Shown here: one piece after another, positions 7,211 through 13,783 of the stretch
Layout of the letters: each line of letters opens with the position of its first letter
How positions within the stretch are numbered: position 1 is the stretch's first letter
From: Pseudomonadota bacterium
Lineage (GTDB): Bacteria; Pseudomonadota; Gammaproteobacteria; Steroidobacterales; Steroidobacteraceae
Reading direction: 5' to 3'
Assembly: GCA_021815905.1 (NCBI GenBank)
Contig: JAKAZP010000015.1
Coordinates: 1-14,060 of the forward strand
Length of the DNA: 14,060 nucleotides
Translations under genes and position numbers: made by a program
Notes under the pieces: model-generated
Seen by the model: the letters and a program-made list of their open reading frames with translations, nothing else
Databases searched by the model: none
What the model was told of the DNA's origin: nothing

Positions 7211-7755
7211 AAACGAGTGATCCGCAGCCCGAGATCCCGACCGCGATCCATCGTCAGGTCGCCGCGGCCCGCGCCGGACGCGATCCGCGCGTCATCGCCC
7301 GGCTCTATTCGGGGTGGGCGGTTTTCGGGGAACGGCAGTTCCTGCGCGGTTACGCCCTGCTGCTGCCCGATCCGGTCGTGCCGAGCCTCAACGCGCTCGG
7401 CGCGCAGGAACGGACGGTCTACCTGTTGGATCTGGCGCGTCTCGGGGACGCCATTCTCAAGGCGACGGGCGCCGCGCGCATCAACTACGCCATTCTCGGC
7501 AATCTCGAGCCGGCATTGCATGCGCACGTGATTCCCCGCTACCTCGACGAGCCCGAGGGGCTGCGCACCGCGCACCCCTGGGTCTACGAATGGCAGGACG
7601 CCCCGGCCTTCGATCGGGAGGCCTGTCAGGAGCTCGCCGAATCGATCAGGCGCGAATTGACGCGGATGGGGGCGGCCAAGCCCATGCGCTTCGATCCGGG
7701 AGTCAACGCGGGCTCGCCGGAGGCTTCCGGCGAGCCCGCCGATCCGCGTCAATGA
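7207..7755 (+). CDS. HIT-family (histidine triad) protein
   Basis: This 182-residue cytoplasmic protein has a HIT core: ARINYAILGNLEPALHAHVIPRY at about residues 90-112 places H105 and H107 in the histidine triad. H105 aligns with the catalytic, nucleotidylated histidine of Fhit/Hint proteins. The first triad histidine is replaced (A103). An upstream strand region, FLRGYALLLPDPVVPSLNAL (45-64), matches the typical HIT N-terminal part. Family members hydrolyse or transfer nucleotidyl groups from substrates such as diadenosine polyphosphates, AMP-lysine or sugar nucleotides; which one applies here is not visible. ATG at 7207 overlaps the HAD gene stop, suggesting shared expression and perhaps a shared sugar or nucleotide pathway. 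The tail after about residue 160 looks unconserved and contains a perfect DNA hairpin. The gene ends seven bases inside the convergent FKBP gene. Confidence 0.87.
   Translation: MKTSDPQPEIPTAIHRQVAAARAGRDPRVIARLYSGWAVFGERQFLRGYALLLPDPVVPSLNALGAQERTVYLLDLARLGDAILKATGAARINYAILGNLEPALHAHVIPRYLDEPEGLRTAHPWVYEWQDAPAFDREACQELAESIRRELTRMGAAKPMRFDPGVNAGSPEASGEPADPRQ
7708..7739. terminator. Perfect 14-bp hairpin between convergent genes, possible bidirectional terminator
   Basis: The left arm GCGGGCTCGCCGGA (7708-7721) and right arm TCCGGCGAGCCCGC (7726-7739) are perfectly complementary around a GGCT loop. The hairpin sits inside the last codons of the HIT gene, 10 bases upstream of the FKBP stop on the other strand. 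No T-tract follows on either strand, so it is not a textbook intrinsic terminator. It may act as a transcript end-stabiliser or a Rho-assisted stop. The structure is seen; the function is inferred. Confidence 0.5.
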
Positions 7756-8498
7756 GTCGGCGGGGGCGCGGGCGGCGCGACCTTCGGCGCCTGCGGCTCG
7801 ACGCTCAAGAGGCGCACGTCGAGCACCAGCAGCGATCCCGGGGGGATGGGCGGGGGCGAGTTGAGGTCGTATCCGAGCTTCGGCGGGATGAAGAGCCGCC
7901 ACTTCGCTCCCGGCTTCATGAGCAGCAGCGCTTCGCGCCAGCCTGGAATCACCCGATCCACCGGAAAGGTCGCGGGCTGACCGCGCTTGTAGGAGCTGTC
8001 GAACACGGTGCCGTCGAGCAGCTTGCCGCGGTAGTTGACCGTCACGACGTCGCCGGGCTTCGGCGAGCGGCCCTTGCCGGGGCTCAGGATCCGGTACTGC
8101 AGCCCGCTCGTCGTGGTGACGACGCCCTTCTCGCGGCCATTGCGCTCGAGGAAGGACCGCGCCGCGGCGTGGTTGCGCGCGAGCGCGTGTGCGCGCGCGC
8201 CGAGCAGCAGCAGGTGGATGCGTTGCTGATCGGCCGGGGTGAGCGTGGCCTTGCCCGCGAGCGCGGCACGCAGTCCCGCGACGAGTCGCGGCGTCGACAA
8301 TGTGCCGGTGTCGAGCGAAGCCCGGCGAAGCATCTCCCCGAGAGACACGCCCAGGCTGTAGCTCGCCTGTGATTTGACCCGCGCCGGATCTTGCGCGCGG
8401 GCCGCAAGCGCAGCGGGCGCCGCCGCAGGAGCGGCGAATGCCGCGGTGCATGCGAGCGCCGCCGCGGCCAGGCCGCAGGCCTTCATGACGGAATGCAT
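7749..8498 (-). CDS. Exported FKBP-type peptidyl-prolyl isomerase, FkpA/Mip-like
   Basis: This periplasmic prolyl cis-trans isomerase and chaperone has 249 residues. A signal peptide (MHSVMKACGLAAAALACTAA, cut near 22-27) precedes an Ala-rich linker. The N-terminal helical domain (about 42-122, starting SQASYSLGVSLGEML) is the kind that dimerises FkpA and Mip. The C-terminal FKBP domain (about 126-234) keeps the pocket residues: Y156 in VNYRG, F166-D167 in GTVFDSS, V183-I184 and W187 in RVIPGWREAL, Y210 in LGYD, and IPPGSLLVLDVRLLSVE at the end. The tail is proline-rich (PQAPKVAPPAPPPTH). Start 8498 is preferred to the in-frame ATG at 8486 because GAGG lies six bases before it on the - strand. 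The gene is divergent from the ABC operon and convergent with the HIT gene, so it is probably transcribed alone from the 8499-8633 gap. Confidence 0.93.
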   Translation of the reverse strand: MHSVMKACGLAAAALACTAAFAAPAAAPAALAARAQDPARVKSQASYSLGVSLGEMLRRASLDTGTLSTPRLVAGLRAALAGKATLTPADQQRIHLLLLGARAHALARNHAAARSFLERNGREKGVVTTTSGLQYRILSPGKGRSPKPGDVVTVNYRGKLLDGTVFDSSYKRGQPATFPVDRVIPGWREALLLMKPGAKWRLFIPPKLGYDLNSPPPIPPGSLLVLDVRLLSVEPQAPKVAPPAPPPTH

Positions 8499-8633
8499 CG
8501 GTTGCCTCGAGCGCCACCGGGCCGTGGACGGCACGGCTTGGGACCGGAGCGCGATCGAAGTTTCGCCCATCCACCGGCAAAGCGCTCGCAATTTTCGCCG
8601 CTCTGCTGGCGCCCGGCGCGCCGGCTCGGCATC
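8499..8633. promoter_or_regulatory. Divergent intergenic region between the FKBP gene and the ABC operon
   Basis: These 135 bases separate two outward-facing genes and must hold promoters for both, unless they are read from farther away. I see the FKBP ribosome site (GAGG, - strand, about 8505-8508). I could not find convincing -35/-10 pairs on either strand; the AT-rich patch at 8589-8596 is the most likely promoter material. No operator-like palindrome stands out. Confidence 0.4.
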
Positions 8634-9377
8634 ATGACTCGCTCGATCGCCGGAGCGCCCGACGTGGTCAAGATCCGACAACTGTGCCGCAGCTTCACCG
8701 AAGGCGGACGCGTGCACCGCGTGCTCGATCAGGCCGACGCGCACGTCGCGCGCGGCGAGCTCGTCGCCGTGGTCGGGCGCAGCGGCTCGGGAAAGTCGAC
8801 CCTGCTCAACCTGGTGAGCGGTATCGACCGTCCCGACGGCGGCACCGTCGAGATCGACGGGCGGGACGTGACCGCCATGCCCGAGCCCGGGCGCACGCTC
8901 TTCCGGCGCTCCCACATCGGATTCGTGTATCAGTTCTTCAACCTCATCCCGACACTCGATGCGGGGGAGAATGTGCGGCTCGCACTGGAGTTGAATGGCG
9001 TTCGGGGCGCCGAGGCGCGCCGGCGCACGTCCGCCATCCTGGCGGAGGTCGGGCTCGGCGAGCGGCTGCGCGCCGCCGTCGATCGCCTCTCGGGCGGCGA
9101 GCAGCAGCGGGTGGCGATCGCGCGCGCCCTGGTGCACCAGCCCGCGCTGCTGCTGGCCGATGAGCCGACGGGCAACCTCGACGAGCAGACTTCCCGTCAG
9201 GTATTGCCGCTGCTGCTGTCGCTCACCCGGACGAGGGGTACGACCGTCATTCTCGTCACGCACGACACCGCGCTCGCCGGCAGCGCCGATCGCGTGCTGG
9301 AGCTGCGCGCAGGGCGGCTGACCGAGAGCGCGCCGGCGCTCGAGCGCTCCGCCGGACGGCGGCTCTCGGTGAGCTGA
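8634..9377 (+). CDS. ABC transporter ATPase, LolD/MacB/AttE-like
   Basis: This 247-residue ATPase powers the permease encoded next to it and sits on the cytoplasmic face of the inner membrane. Walker A is GRSGSGKST (48-56). The Q-loop is [12 protein letters not shown] with Q100, wording characteristic of the LolD/MacB/FtsE group. The signature is [15 protein letters not shown] (152-166), Walker B is [12 protein letters not shown] (172-183), and the switch histidine is H210 in VTHD. All catalytic motifs are intact. ATG at 8634 is chosen because the conserved region begins about ten residues later; the ribosome site is weak. Its stop overlaps the permease ATG by one base (TGATG at 9375-9379), indicating coupled translation. 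The permease and the secreted lipocalin-like protein downstream make AttE the closest named equivalent; YbbA and LolD are the alternatives on the ATPase alone. Confidence 0.92.
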   Translation: MTRSIAGAPDVVKIRQLCRSFTEGGRVHRVLDQADAHVARGELVAVVGRSGSGKSTLLNLVSGIDRPDGGTVEIDGRDVTAMPEPGRTLFRRSHIGFVYQFFNLIPTLDAGENVRLALELNGVRGAEARRRTSAILAEVGLGERLRAAVDRLSGGEQQRVAIARALVHQPALLLADEPTGNLDEQTSRQVLPLLLSLTRTRGTTVILVTHDTALAGSADRVLELRAGRLTESAPALERSAGRRLSVS

Positions 9378-11935
9378 TGACGACGCTCTGGGCCGCGAGC
9401 GCGCGTCACCTGCTGCGGCGACCGGCGCAGCTCGCTCTCGCGCTCCTCGCGCTGTCGGCGGGGGTCGCCACCGTCGTCGCGGTCGACATCGCGACGGCGA
9501 GCTCGCGCCGCGCCTTCGAGCTGTCGTTGTCCGCCGTCAACGGCGCCGCCACTCACATGATCGTCGGCGGCCCGCAGGGCGTCCCCGAGGAGCTGTACGC
9601 CCGGCTCGTGACCCGCGCGCCGCTTCGGGGCGGCCCGGCGCCGGTGTACGCGCCATTGGTCGAGGGCTACGTCACCGCCGAGGGGCGGGTGATGCAGCTC
9701 GTCGGGGTGGACCCGTTCGCAACGCGCGCGATGCACGGTCCTCAGAGCCGCCTGGTCCCGCGGGCCGGCGGCGGCGCCGGCCGGCTCGAGGCGCTGCGAC
9801 GCTGGTTTCTCGAGCCTGGCGCGGTCGTCATGGCCGCGCGCACGGCGAAGGAGCTCCGACTACGCTCCGGCTCGGACCTCGTGATCGATGTCGGCGGGGT
9901 GCGCCACGCGGCCACCCTCATCGGCCTGACGCGCCGCCGCGGTGCGGCGGACGAGTCGCTGCTGCTCACCGACATCGCGCAGGCCCAGGAGTGGCTCGGC
10001 CTGAACGGCCGGCTCACGCGCATCGACGTGCGCGAGCCGCAGGGCGCGCCCGGACGCGCGGCGCTTGCGCGGCTGCGACGCCGGCTCCCCCCCGGGGTCG
10101 CGCTCGAGCGGGCCGCGGGACACACCCGGCGCATGCTCGACCTGACGCATGCGTTCACGACCAATCTCGAGGCCATGAGCCTGCTGGCGCTGCTCGTCAG
10201 CACGCTCCTCATCTACGGCGCCATCAGCTTCACGGTCGTCCAGCGACGGCGCAGCATGGGCATTCTGCGGGCGCTCGGGGCCACGCGCCGTCAGATACTC
10301 GCCCTGGTGCTCGCGGAGGCGGCGGTCCTCGGCGTCGCGGGCGCGGGGCTCGGCCTGCTGCTCGGCATCGGCATCGGGCGGGAGCTCGTGCGCTTCGTGG
10401 CCGGCACGATCAACGACCTCTACTTCGTCGTCACCATCGAGCACACGACTCTGCCGCTCTCGTCCCTGCTCGAGGCCTTTGCCGCCGGACTCGGCGCATC
10501 GCTCCTCGCGGCTCTGCTCCCGGCGCTCGAAGTCGCCGGCGGCGCACCCGAGCTCGGGCTGCGGCGCTCGGCTCTCGAGCAGCGCGCGGCCGACACCGCC
10601 CGGCGGCTCCTCTGGGTGAGCGTCGCGCTCGCGGCGGCGGCCGTCGCGCTGATCGCCGGCTCCGGGCGCAGCGTGCCCGCCGGCTTTGCCGCGCTGCTTC
10701 TGCTGCTCTCGAGCGCGGCGGCCCTGACACCCGCCGTGCTGCGGGCGCTCGCGAGCGCCTCGGCTCGCGCGCTCGGCGGCGTGAGCACGGTCGCGCGACT
10801 TGCGCTCGGGGACATCGCCGGCTCGCTGAGCCGCACCGGGATCGCGGTCGCCGCGCTCGCCGTGGCGGTCGCGGCCATGATCGGAGTCTCGGTCATGGTC
10901 GAGAGTTTCCGCCTGTCGCTGCGCGAGTGGCTGATCGAGACGATGCGTGCGGACATCTATGTCAGCGCTCAGGGGCCCGCGACGCAGCGCCCGGAGCTCA
11001 GGATCGAGCCGGCGGTGCTGCGGGCGCTCGTCTCGACGCCCGGCATCGCCGGCTACAGCGCGAGCCGCAGCGTGGAGGTCCGATCCGCGCGGGGCGGGAT
11101 CGTGCTCGATGCGCTCAGGATGGCCCCCGGCAGCTATGCGGGCGTGCGGCTCCGCGCCGGCGATCCGTCGAAGGTCTGGGCGGCATTCCATCGCGGGGCA
11201 ATCCTCGTCTCCGATTCGCTCGCGTGGCGGCTGCGGCTCGCTCCCGGAGACCGTCTCGCGCTGCTCACCGCCACGGGCTTGCACGAGTTTCCCGTCGCCG
11301 CGGTGTTCAAACAGTACGGCAGCGGTCGCGGCAGCGCGCTGATGAGCATGCGGCAGTATCGCCGCTGGTGGGATGACGATGCGATCACGGCACTCGGACT
11401 GTATCTCGAGCGCGGAGTCGCCGCCCGGGGCGAGATCGAGCGGCTGCGAGCGGCGGGCGGCGCGCGCCAGGCGCTGTTCATCCGCTCCAACGCCGGGATC
11501 CGTGCGCTGTCGCTCGAGATCTTCGACCGCGCGTTCGCCATCACCCGGGTGCTCTACTGGCTCGCGGCCGCGCTCGCCGCCGTGGGTCTGCTCAGCGCGC
11601 TGCTCGCGTGGCAGCTCGAGCGCGCGCATCAGGTGTCGCTCCTGCGCGCGCTCGGCCTCACCGCGCGCGGCGCCGCGGCCCTGGTCGCGAGTCAGACGGC
11701 GTTCATGGGTTTGGCGGCGCTCGCGGCCGCCATCCCGACCGGGCTGCTGATCGCATTCGTGCTGACGGAGGTGGTCGACCGGCGCGCGTTCGGCTGGCGG
11801 ATCGAGATGCACCTGCGCGGGGCGCCGTTCGGCAACGCGCTCGCGCTGTCACTCGCGGCCGCCGCGGTCGCGGCTCTCTATCCGGCGTGGCGCTCCCTGA
11901 GATCGCCGATCGCCGCCGAGCTGCGCGAGGAGTGA
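9377..11935 (+). CDS. ABC transporter permease with two FtsX-like halves, AttFG/YbbP-like
   Basis: The 852-residue inner-membrane permease has about ten membrane segments in the pattern 1+3, then 3+3. Segment 1 is near 18-40, followed by a periplasmic domain (about 42-260). Three segments lie at 265-288, 305-335 and 362-388. The second half has segments at 410-428, 434-458 and 487-508, a second periplasmic domain (about 510-715), then segments at 722-746, 767-798 and 818-836. Two cytoplasmic coupling motifs, RSMGILRALGATRRQ (292-306) and HQVSLLRALGLTARG (751-765), mark the two FtsX domains; they normally contact the ATPase. One polypeptide therefore supplies both halves of the transporter, as in YbbP. 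Such machines extract or export lipids or lipophilic and peptide cargo rather than import solutes. Cargo here is not determined. The lipocalin-like gene starts just after its stop. Confidence 0.92.
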   Translation: MTTLWAASARHLLRRPAQLALALLALSAGVATVVAVDIATASSRRAFELSLSAVNGAATHMIVGGPQGVPEELYARLVTRAPLRGGPAPVYAPLVEGYVTAEGRVMQLVGVDPFATRAMHGPQSRLVPRAGGGAGRLEALRRWFLEPGAVVMAARTAKELRLRSGSDLVIDVGGVRHAATLIGLTRRRGAADESLLLTDIAQAQEWLGLNGRLTRIDVREPQGAPGRAALARLRRRLPPGVALERAAGHTRRMLDLTHAFTTNLEAMSLLALLVSTLLIYGAISFTVVQRRRSMGILRALGATRRQILALVLAEAAVLGVAGAGLGLLLGIGIGRELVRFVAGTINDLYFVVTIEHTTLPLSSLLEAFAAGLGASLLAALLPALEVAGGAPELGLRRSALEQRAADTARRLLWVSVALAAAAVALIAGSGRSVPAGFAALLLLLSSAAALTPAVLRALASASARALGGVSTVARLALGDIAGSLSRTGIAVAALAVAVAAMIGVSVMVESFRLSLREWLIETMRADIYVSAQGPATQRPELRIEPAVLRALVSTPGIAGYSASRSVEVRSARGGIVLDALRMAPGSYAGVRLRAGDPSKVWAAFHRGAILVSDSLAWRLRLAPGDRLALLTATGLHEFPVAAVFKQYGSGRGSALMSMRQYRRWWDDDAITALGLYLERGVAARGEIERLRAAGGARQALFIRSNAGIRALSLEIFDRAFAITRVLYWLAAALAAVGLLSALLAWQLERAHQVSLLRALGLTARGAAALVASQTAFMGLAALAAAIPTGLLIAFVLTEVVDRRAFGWRIEMHLRGAPFGNALALSLAAAAVAALYPAWRSLRSPIAAELREE

Positions 11936-11937
11936 GG

Positions 11938-13089
11938 GTGAAAGCGGGTCTCGTGGTCACGCTGGTGGCGCTCGCGGCCGTCGCCGGCCGCGCGCCGGCC
12001 GCCGTCGATCCGACAGTCTCCGCCGCGCCGACGGCCCCGGGAGCGGCGCACCCGGGAGCCTACGCCGAAGCTCTGGCGCCGAAGCCTCTCGTCTTTCCCC
12101 GCGATCAGGGCCCGCATCCGGACTTTCGCCAGGAGTGGTGGTATCTCACCGGCAACCTCGAGTCCGTCTCGGGCGAGCGGTTCGGCTTCGAGCTCACGTT
12201 CTTCCGGTTCGCGATCGCGCCGCCGGGTGCGCGCCCGAGCGCCGAGACCTCGCGCTGGCGCACGCGTCAGATCTACCTGGCGCACTTCGCCATCACGGAC
12301 GTGGCCCGGCACAGGTTCCGCTATACGGCGCGGGTCTCGCGCGGCGCGCTCGGGCTCGCGGGCGCGCGGGCCGAGCCCTTTCGCGTGTGGCTCGGCAACT
12401 GGCAGATCGCGGCGGATCCGGCGCATCGGGGCGCGTGGATCGTCCGTGCCGCCCGCAGAGGCTACGTGCTCCGGCTGATCGCCCGACCTCTGCTGCCGCC
12501 CATTGCCAATGGCGATCATGGACTCAGCCGCAAATCGGGCGAGGCGGGGGACGCCACCGACTACTACTCGATCCCCCGGGTGGCGGTCGACGGCACGTTG
12601 GCGCGCGACGGGCAAAGACTACCGGTGCGCGGTCTCGCTTGGCTCGATCGCGAGTGGGGCAGCGGCAGCCTCGGCCCGCAGGAAACCGGGTGGGAATGGT
12701 TCGGCCTGCAGCTCGATGACGGCTCCTCGCTCATGTTCTACTCGCTGCGCGATCGCGACGGACGGCAGGATCCTTACAGCGCGGGCACCTGGGTCGAGCC
12801 CGGCGGCCGCGCCCGATCGCTCACCGACCCGGACGTGCGCATCGAGTCGCTGCGCCACTGGACCGATCGCCAGGGCGTGCGCTATCCCTCGCGCTGGCAA
12901 GTGCGGGTGCCGCGGCTCGGATTGGTGCTCACCGTGAAGCCCGTCCTGGCGAACCAGGAGCTCGTGACCTCCCCGCGCTACTGGGAGGGCGCGGTGAACG
13001 TGGCGGGTACCCGCGCGGGCGAGCCTGTCGGGGGCCGCGGTTACGTCGAGCTGGCCGGCTTCGCGTCCTCGCAGGCCCCGCCGAGATGA
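11938..13089 (+). CDS. attH: Secreted lipocalin-like protein of the CrtC/AttH family
   Basis: This 383-residue exported protein belongs to the family grouped with carotenoid 1,2-hydratase (CrtC) and AttH, which has two calycin-like beta-barrel domains. The signal peptide covers residues 1-22 (ending RAPAA, then VDPT). Conserved stretches are RQEWWYLTGNL (64-74), IYLAHFAITD (112-121), YYSIPRVAVDG (209-219), GLAWLDREWGSG (232-243), GWEWFGLQLDDGSSLMFYSL (251-270), YWEGAVNVAG (348-357) and GRGYVELAGF (366-375). The GTG at 11938 is chosen because GAGGAG (11927-11932) lies five bases before it; the GTG at 11932 would overlap that site. Only two bases separate it from the permease stop. A published structure of a Nitrosomonas member suggested a role in lipid handling. 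Carotenoid hydration is unlikely because no other carotenoid gene is present in the window. A lipophile-binding or processing partner of the transporter is the best reading. Confidence 0.9.
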   Translation: MKAGLVVTLVALAAVAGRAPAAVDPTVSAAPTAPGAAHPGAYAEALAPKPLVFPRDQGPHPDFRQEWWYLTGNLESVSGERFGFELTFFRFAIAPPGARPSAETSRWRTRQIYLAHFAITDVARHRFRYTARVSRGALGLAGARAEPFRVWLGNWQIAADPAHRGAWIVRAARRGYVLRLIARPLLPPIANGDHGLSRKSGEAGDATDYYSIPRVAVDGTLARDGQRLPVRGLAWLDREWGSGSLGPQETGWEWFGLQLDDGSSLMFYSLRDRDGRQDPYSAGTWVEPGGRARSLTDPDVRIESLRHWTDRQGVRYPSRWQVRVPRLGLVLTVKPVLANQELVTSPRYWEGAVNVAGTRAGEPVGGRGYVELAGFASSQAPPR

Positions 13090-13114
13090 CGGCGCTGCCT
13101 AATTGCGTAATGAT
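13086..13114 (+). promoter_or_regulatory. Candidate sigma-70 promoter for the peroxiredoxin gene
   Basis: ATGACG (13086-13091, 4 of 6 to the -35 consensus) and AATGAT (13109-13114, 4 of 6 to the -10) are separated by 17 bases. They lie at an abrupt AT-rich island (13100-13115) in very GC-rich DNA. The -35 overlaps the stop codon of the preceding gene. A start point near 13121 would leave a leader of about 24 bases containing the ribosome site. Both hexamers are imperfect, so this is tentative. Confidence 0.35.
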
Positions 13115-13144
13115 TCGCGTTCAGTCCTCAGCTGGAGATGGCCC

Positions 13145-13690
13145 ATGCGACGCTCGATTGCTTCCGCGCTGATGATCTTCCTGCTCACGGCCCAGGGCGC
13201 CTATGCGGCGCTTCCGGATGGCACCCTGGCGCCGGATTTCACCGCCGTGGCGACCCAGGGAGGTCGCGCCTTCACGTTCTCTCTCGCCAGGGCGCTCAAG
13301 AAGGGACCGGTGGTGCTCTACTTCTACCCGGCGGCGTTCACCCCGGGATGCACCATCGAGGCGCACGACTTCGCGCAGGCGATGGCGAAGTTCAAGGCTC
13401 TCGGCGCGACCGTGATCGGCGTCTCGCACGATGGGATCGCCAAGCTCAAGCGCTTCTCCGTGAGCGTCTGCCGCAAGAAGTTTCCGGTCGCCTCGGACGC
13501 CAGCGGTCGCATCATGAAGGAATACGATGCGGTGCTCCCGAAGCATCCGCAGTACGCCAATCGCACCTCGTACGTGATCGCTCCCGACGGGCGGATCCTT
13601 TATTCCTACACCAACCTCGACCCCGCCAAGCATGTGGCCAACACCATGGCGGTGGTGCGCAAGTGGGACAAGGCGCACGGGCACGCCTGA
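13145..13690 (+). CDS. Exported Bcp/PrxQ-type peroxiredoxin
   Basis: This thiol peroxidase reduces hydrogen peroxide and organic peroxides and has 181 residues. A signal peptide (MRRSIASALMIFLLTAQGAY, cut after about residue 21) sends it to the periplasm, unlike cytoplasmic Bcp. The active-site motif is YPAAFTPGCTIEAHDF with peroxidatic C69; P67 and T66 complete the PxxxT/SxxC pattern in its Bcp form. The arginine expected in the active site is probably R140 in ANRTSYVI. The Bcp resolving cysteine five residues on is absent (H74 there); the only other cysteine is C109 in FSVSVCRKKFPVASD. The start at 13145 is supported by GGAG at 13134-13137 with a seven-base spacer and by the signal peptide; a TTG at 13103 in frame has no such support. 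It follows the AttH-like gene by 55 bases and probably has its own promoter. Confidence 0.92.
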   Translation: MRRSIASALMIFLLTAQGAYAALPDGTLAPDFTAVATQGGRAFTFSLARALKKGPVVLYFYPAAFTPGCTIEAHDFAQAMAKFKALGATVIGVSHDGIAKLKRFSVSVCRKKFPVASDASGRIMKEYDAVLPKHPQYANRTSYVIAPDGRILYSYTNLDPAKHVANTMAVVRKWDKAHGHA

Positions 13691-13755
13691 GGGACCCCGC
13701 GGTCTGCAGGCCGGTTTCGTTCGGATCGGCGCCGGGGCGGGTCGCGGAGCGGCGA

Positions 13756-13780
13756 GCGGGCGGACAGGAGTCCGGCCCGC
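13756..13780. terminator. Hairpin between the convergent peroxiredoxin and lhr genes
   Basis: GCGGGC-GGAC (13756-13765) pairs with GTCC-GCCCGC (13770-13773 and 13775-13780) around an AGGA loop, with one bulged G at 13774. That gives a ten-pair stem. It lies three bases from the lhr stop codon and 65 bases past the peroxiredoxin stop, where a shared terminator would be expected. No clear T-tract follows on either strand, so terminator activity is inferred from position and stem only. Confidence 0.4.
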
Positions 13781-13783
13781 GAT

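Noticed and set aside
8498..9263. N-terminal extension of the FKBP frame to 9263 on the - strand
   Set aside because: The frame stays open, but the extension is antisense to the ATPase gene, while a signal peptide and a ribosome site mark the start at 8498.
9763..9782. Eight-bp hairpin GGCCGGCG / CGCCGGCC in the permease gene
   Set aside because: Short and made only of G and C within an Ala/Gly-coding stretch; expected by chance at this composition.
9860..11812. A 650-codon open frame on the - strand opposite the ABC permease
   Set aside because: Same reason: composition-driven, rich in R, E, Q and H, without domains, and fully inside a gene with clear membrane segments and FtsX motifs.
13100..13120. 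AT-rich patch resembling part of a Fur box (TAATGATT)
   Set aside because: Too few matches to a full 19-base Fur site and no second half; better explained as a -10 region.
13691..13704. Small stem GACC / GGTC right after the peroxiredoxin stop
   Set aside because: Only four pairs and no T-tract; too weak to call a terminator.
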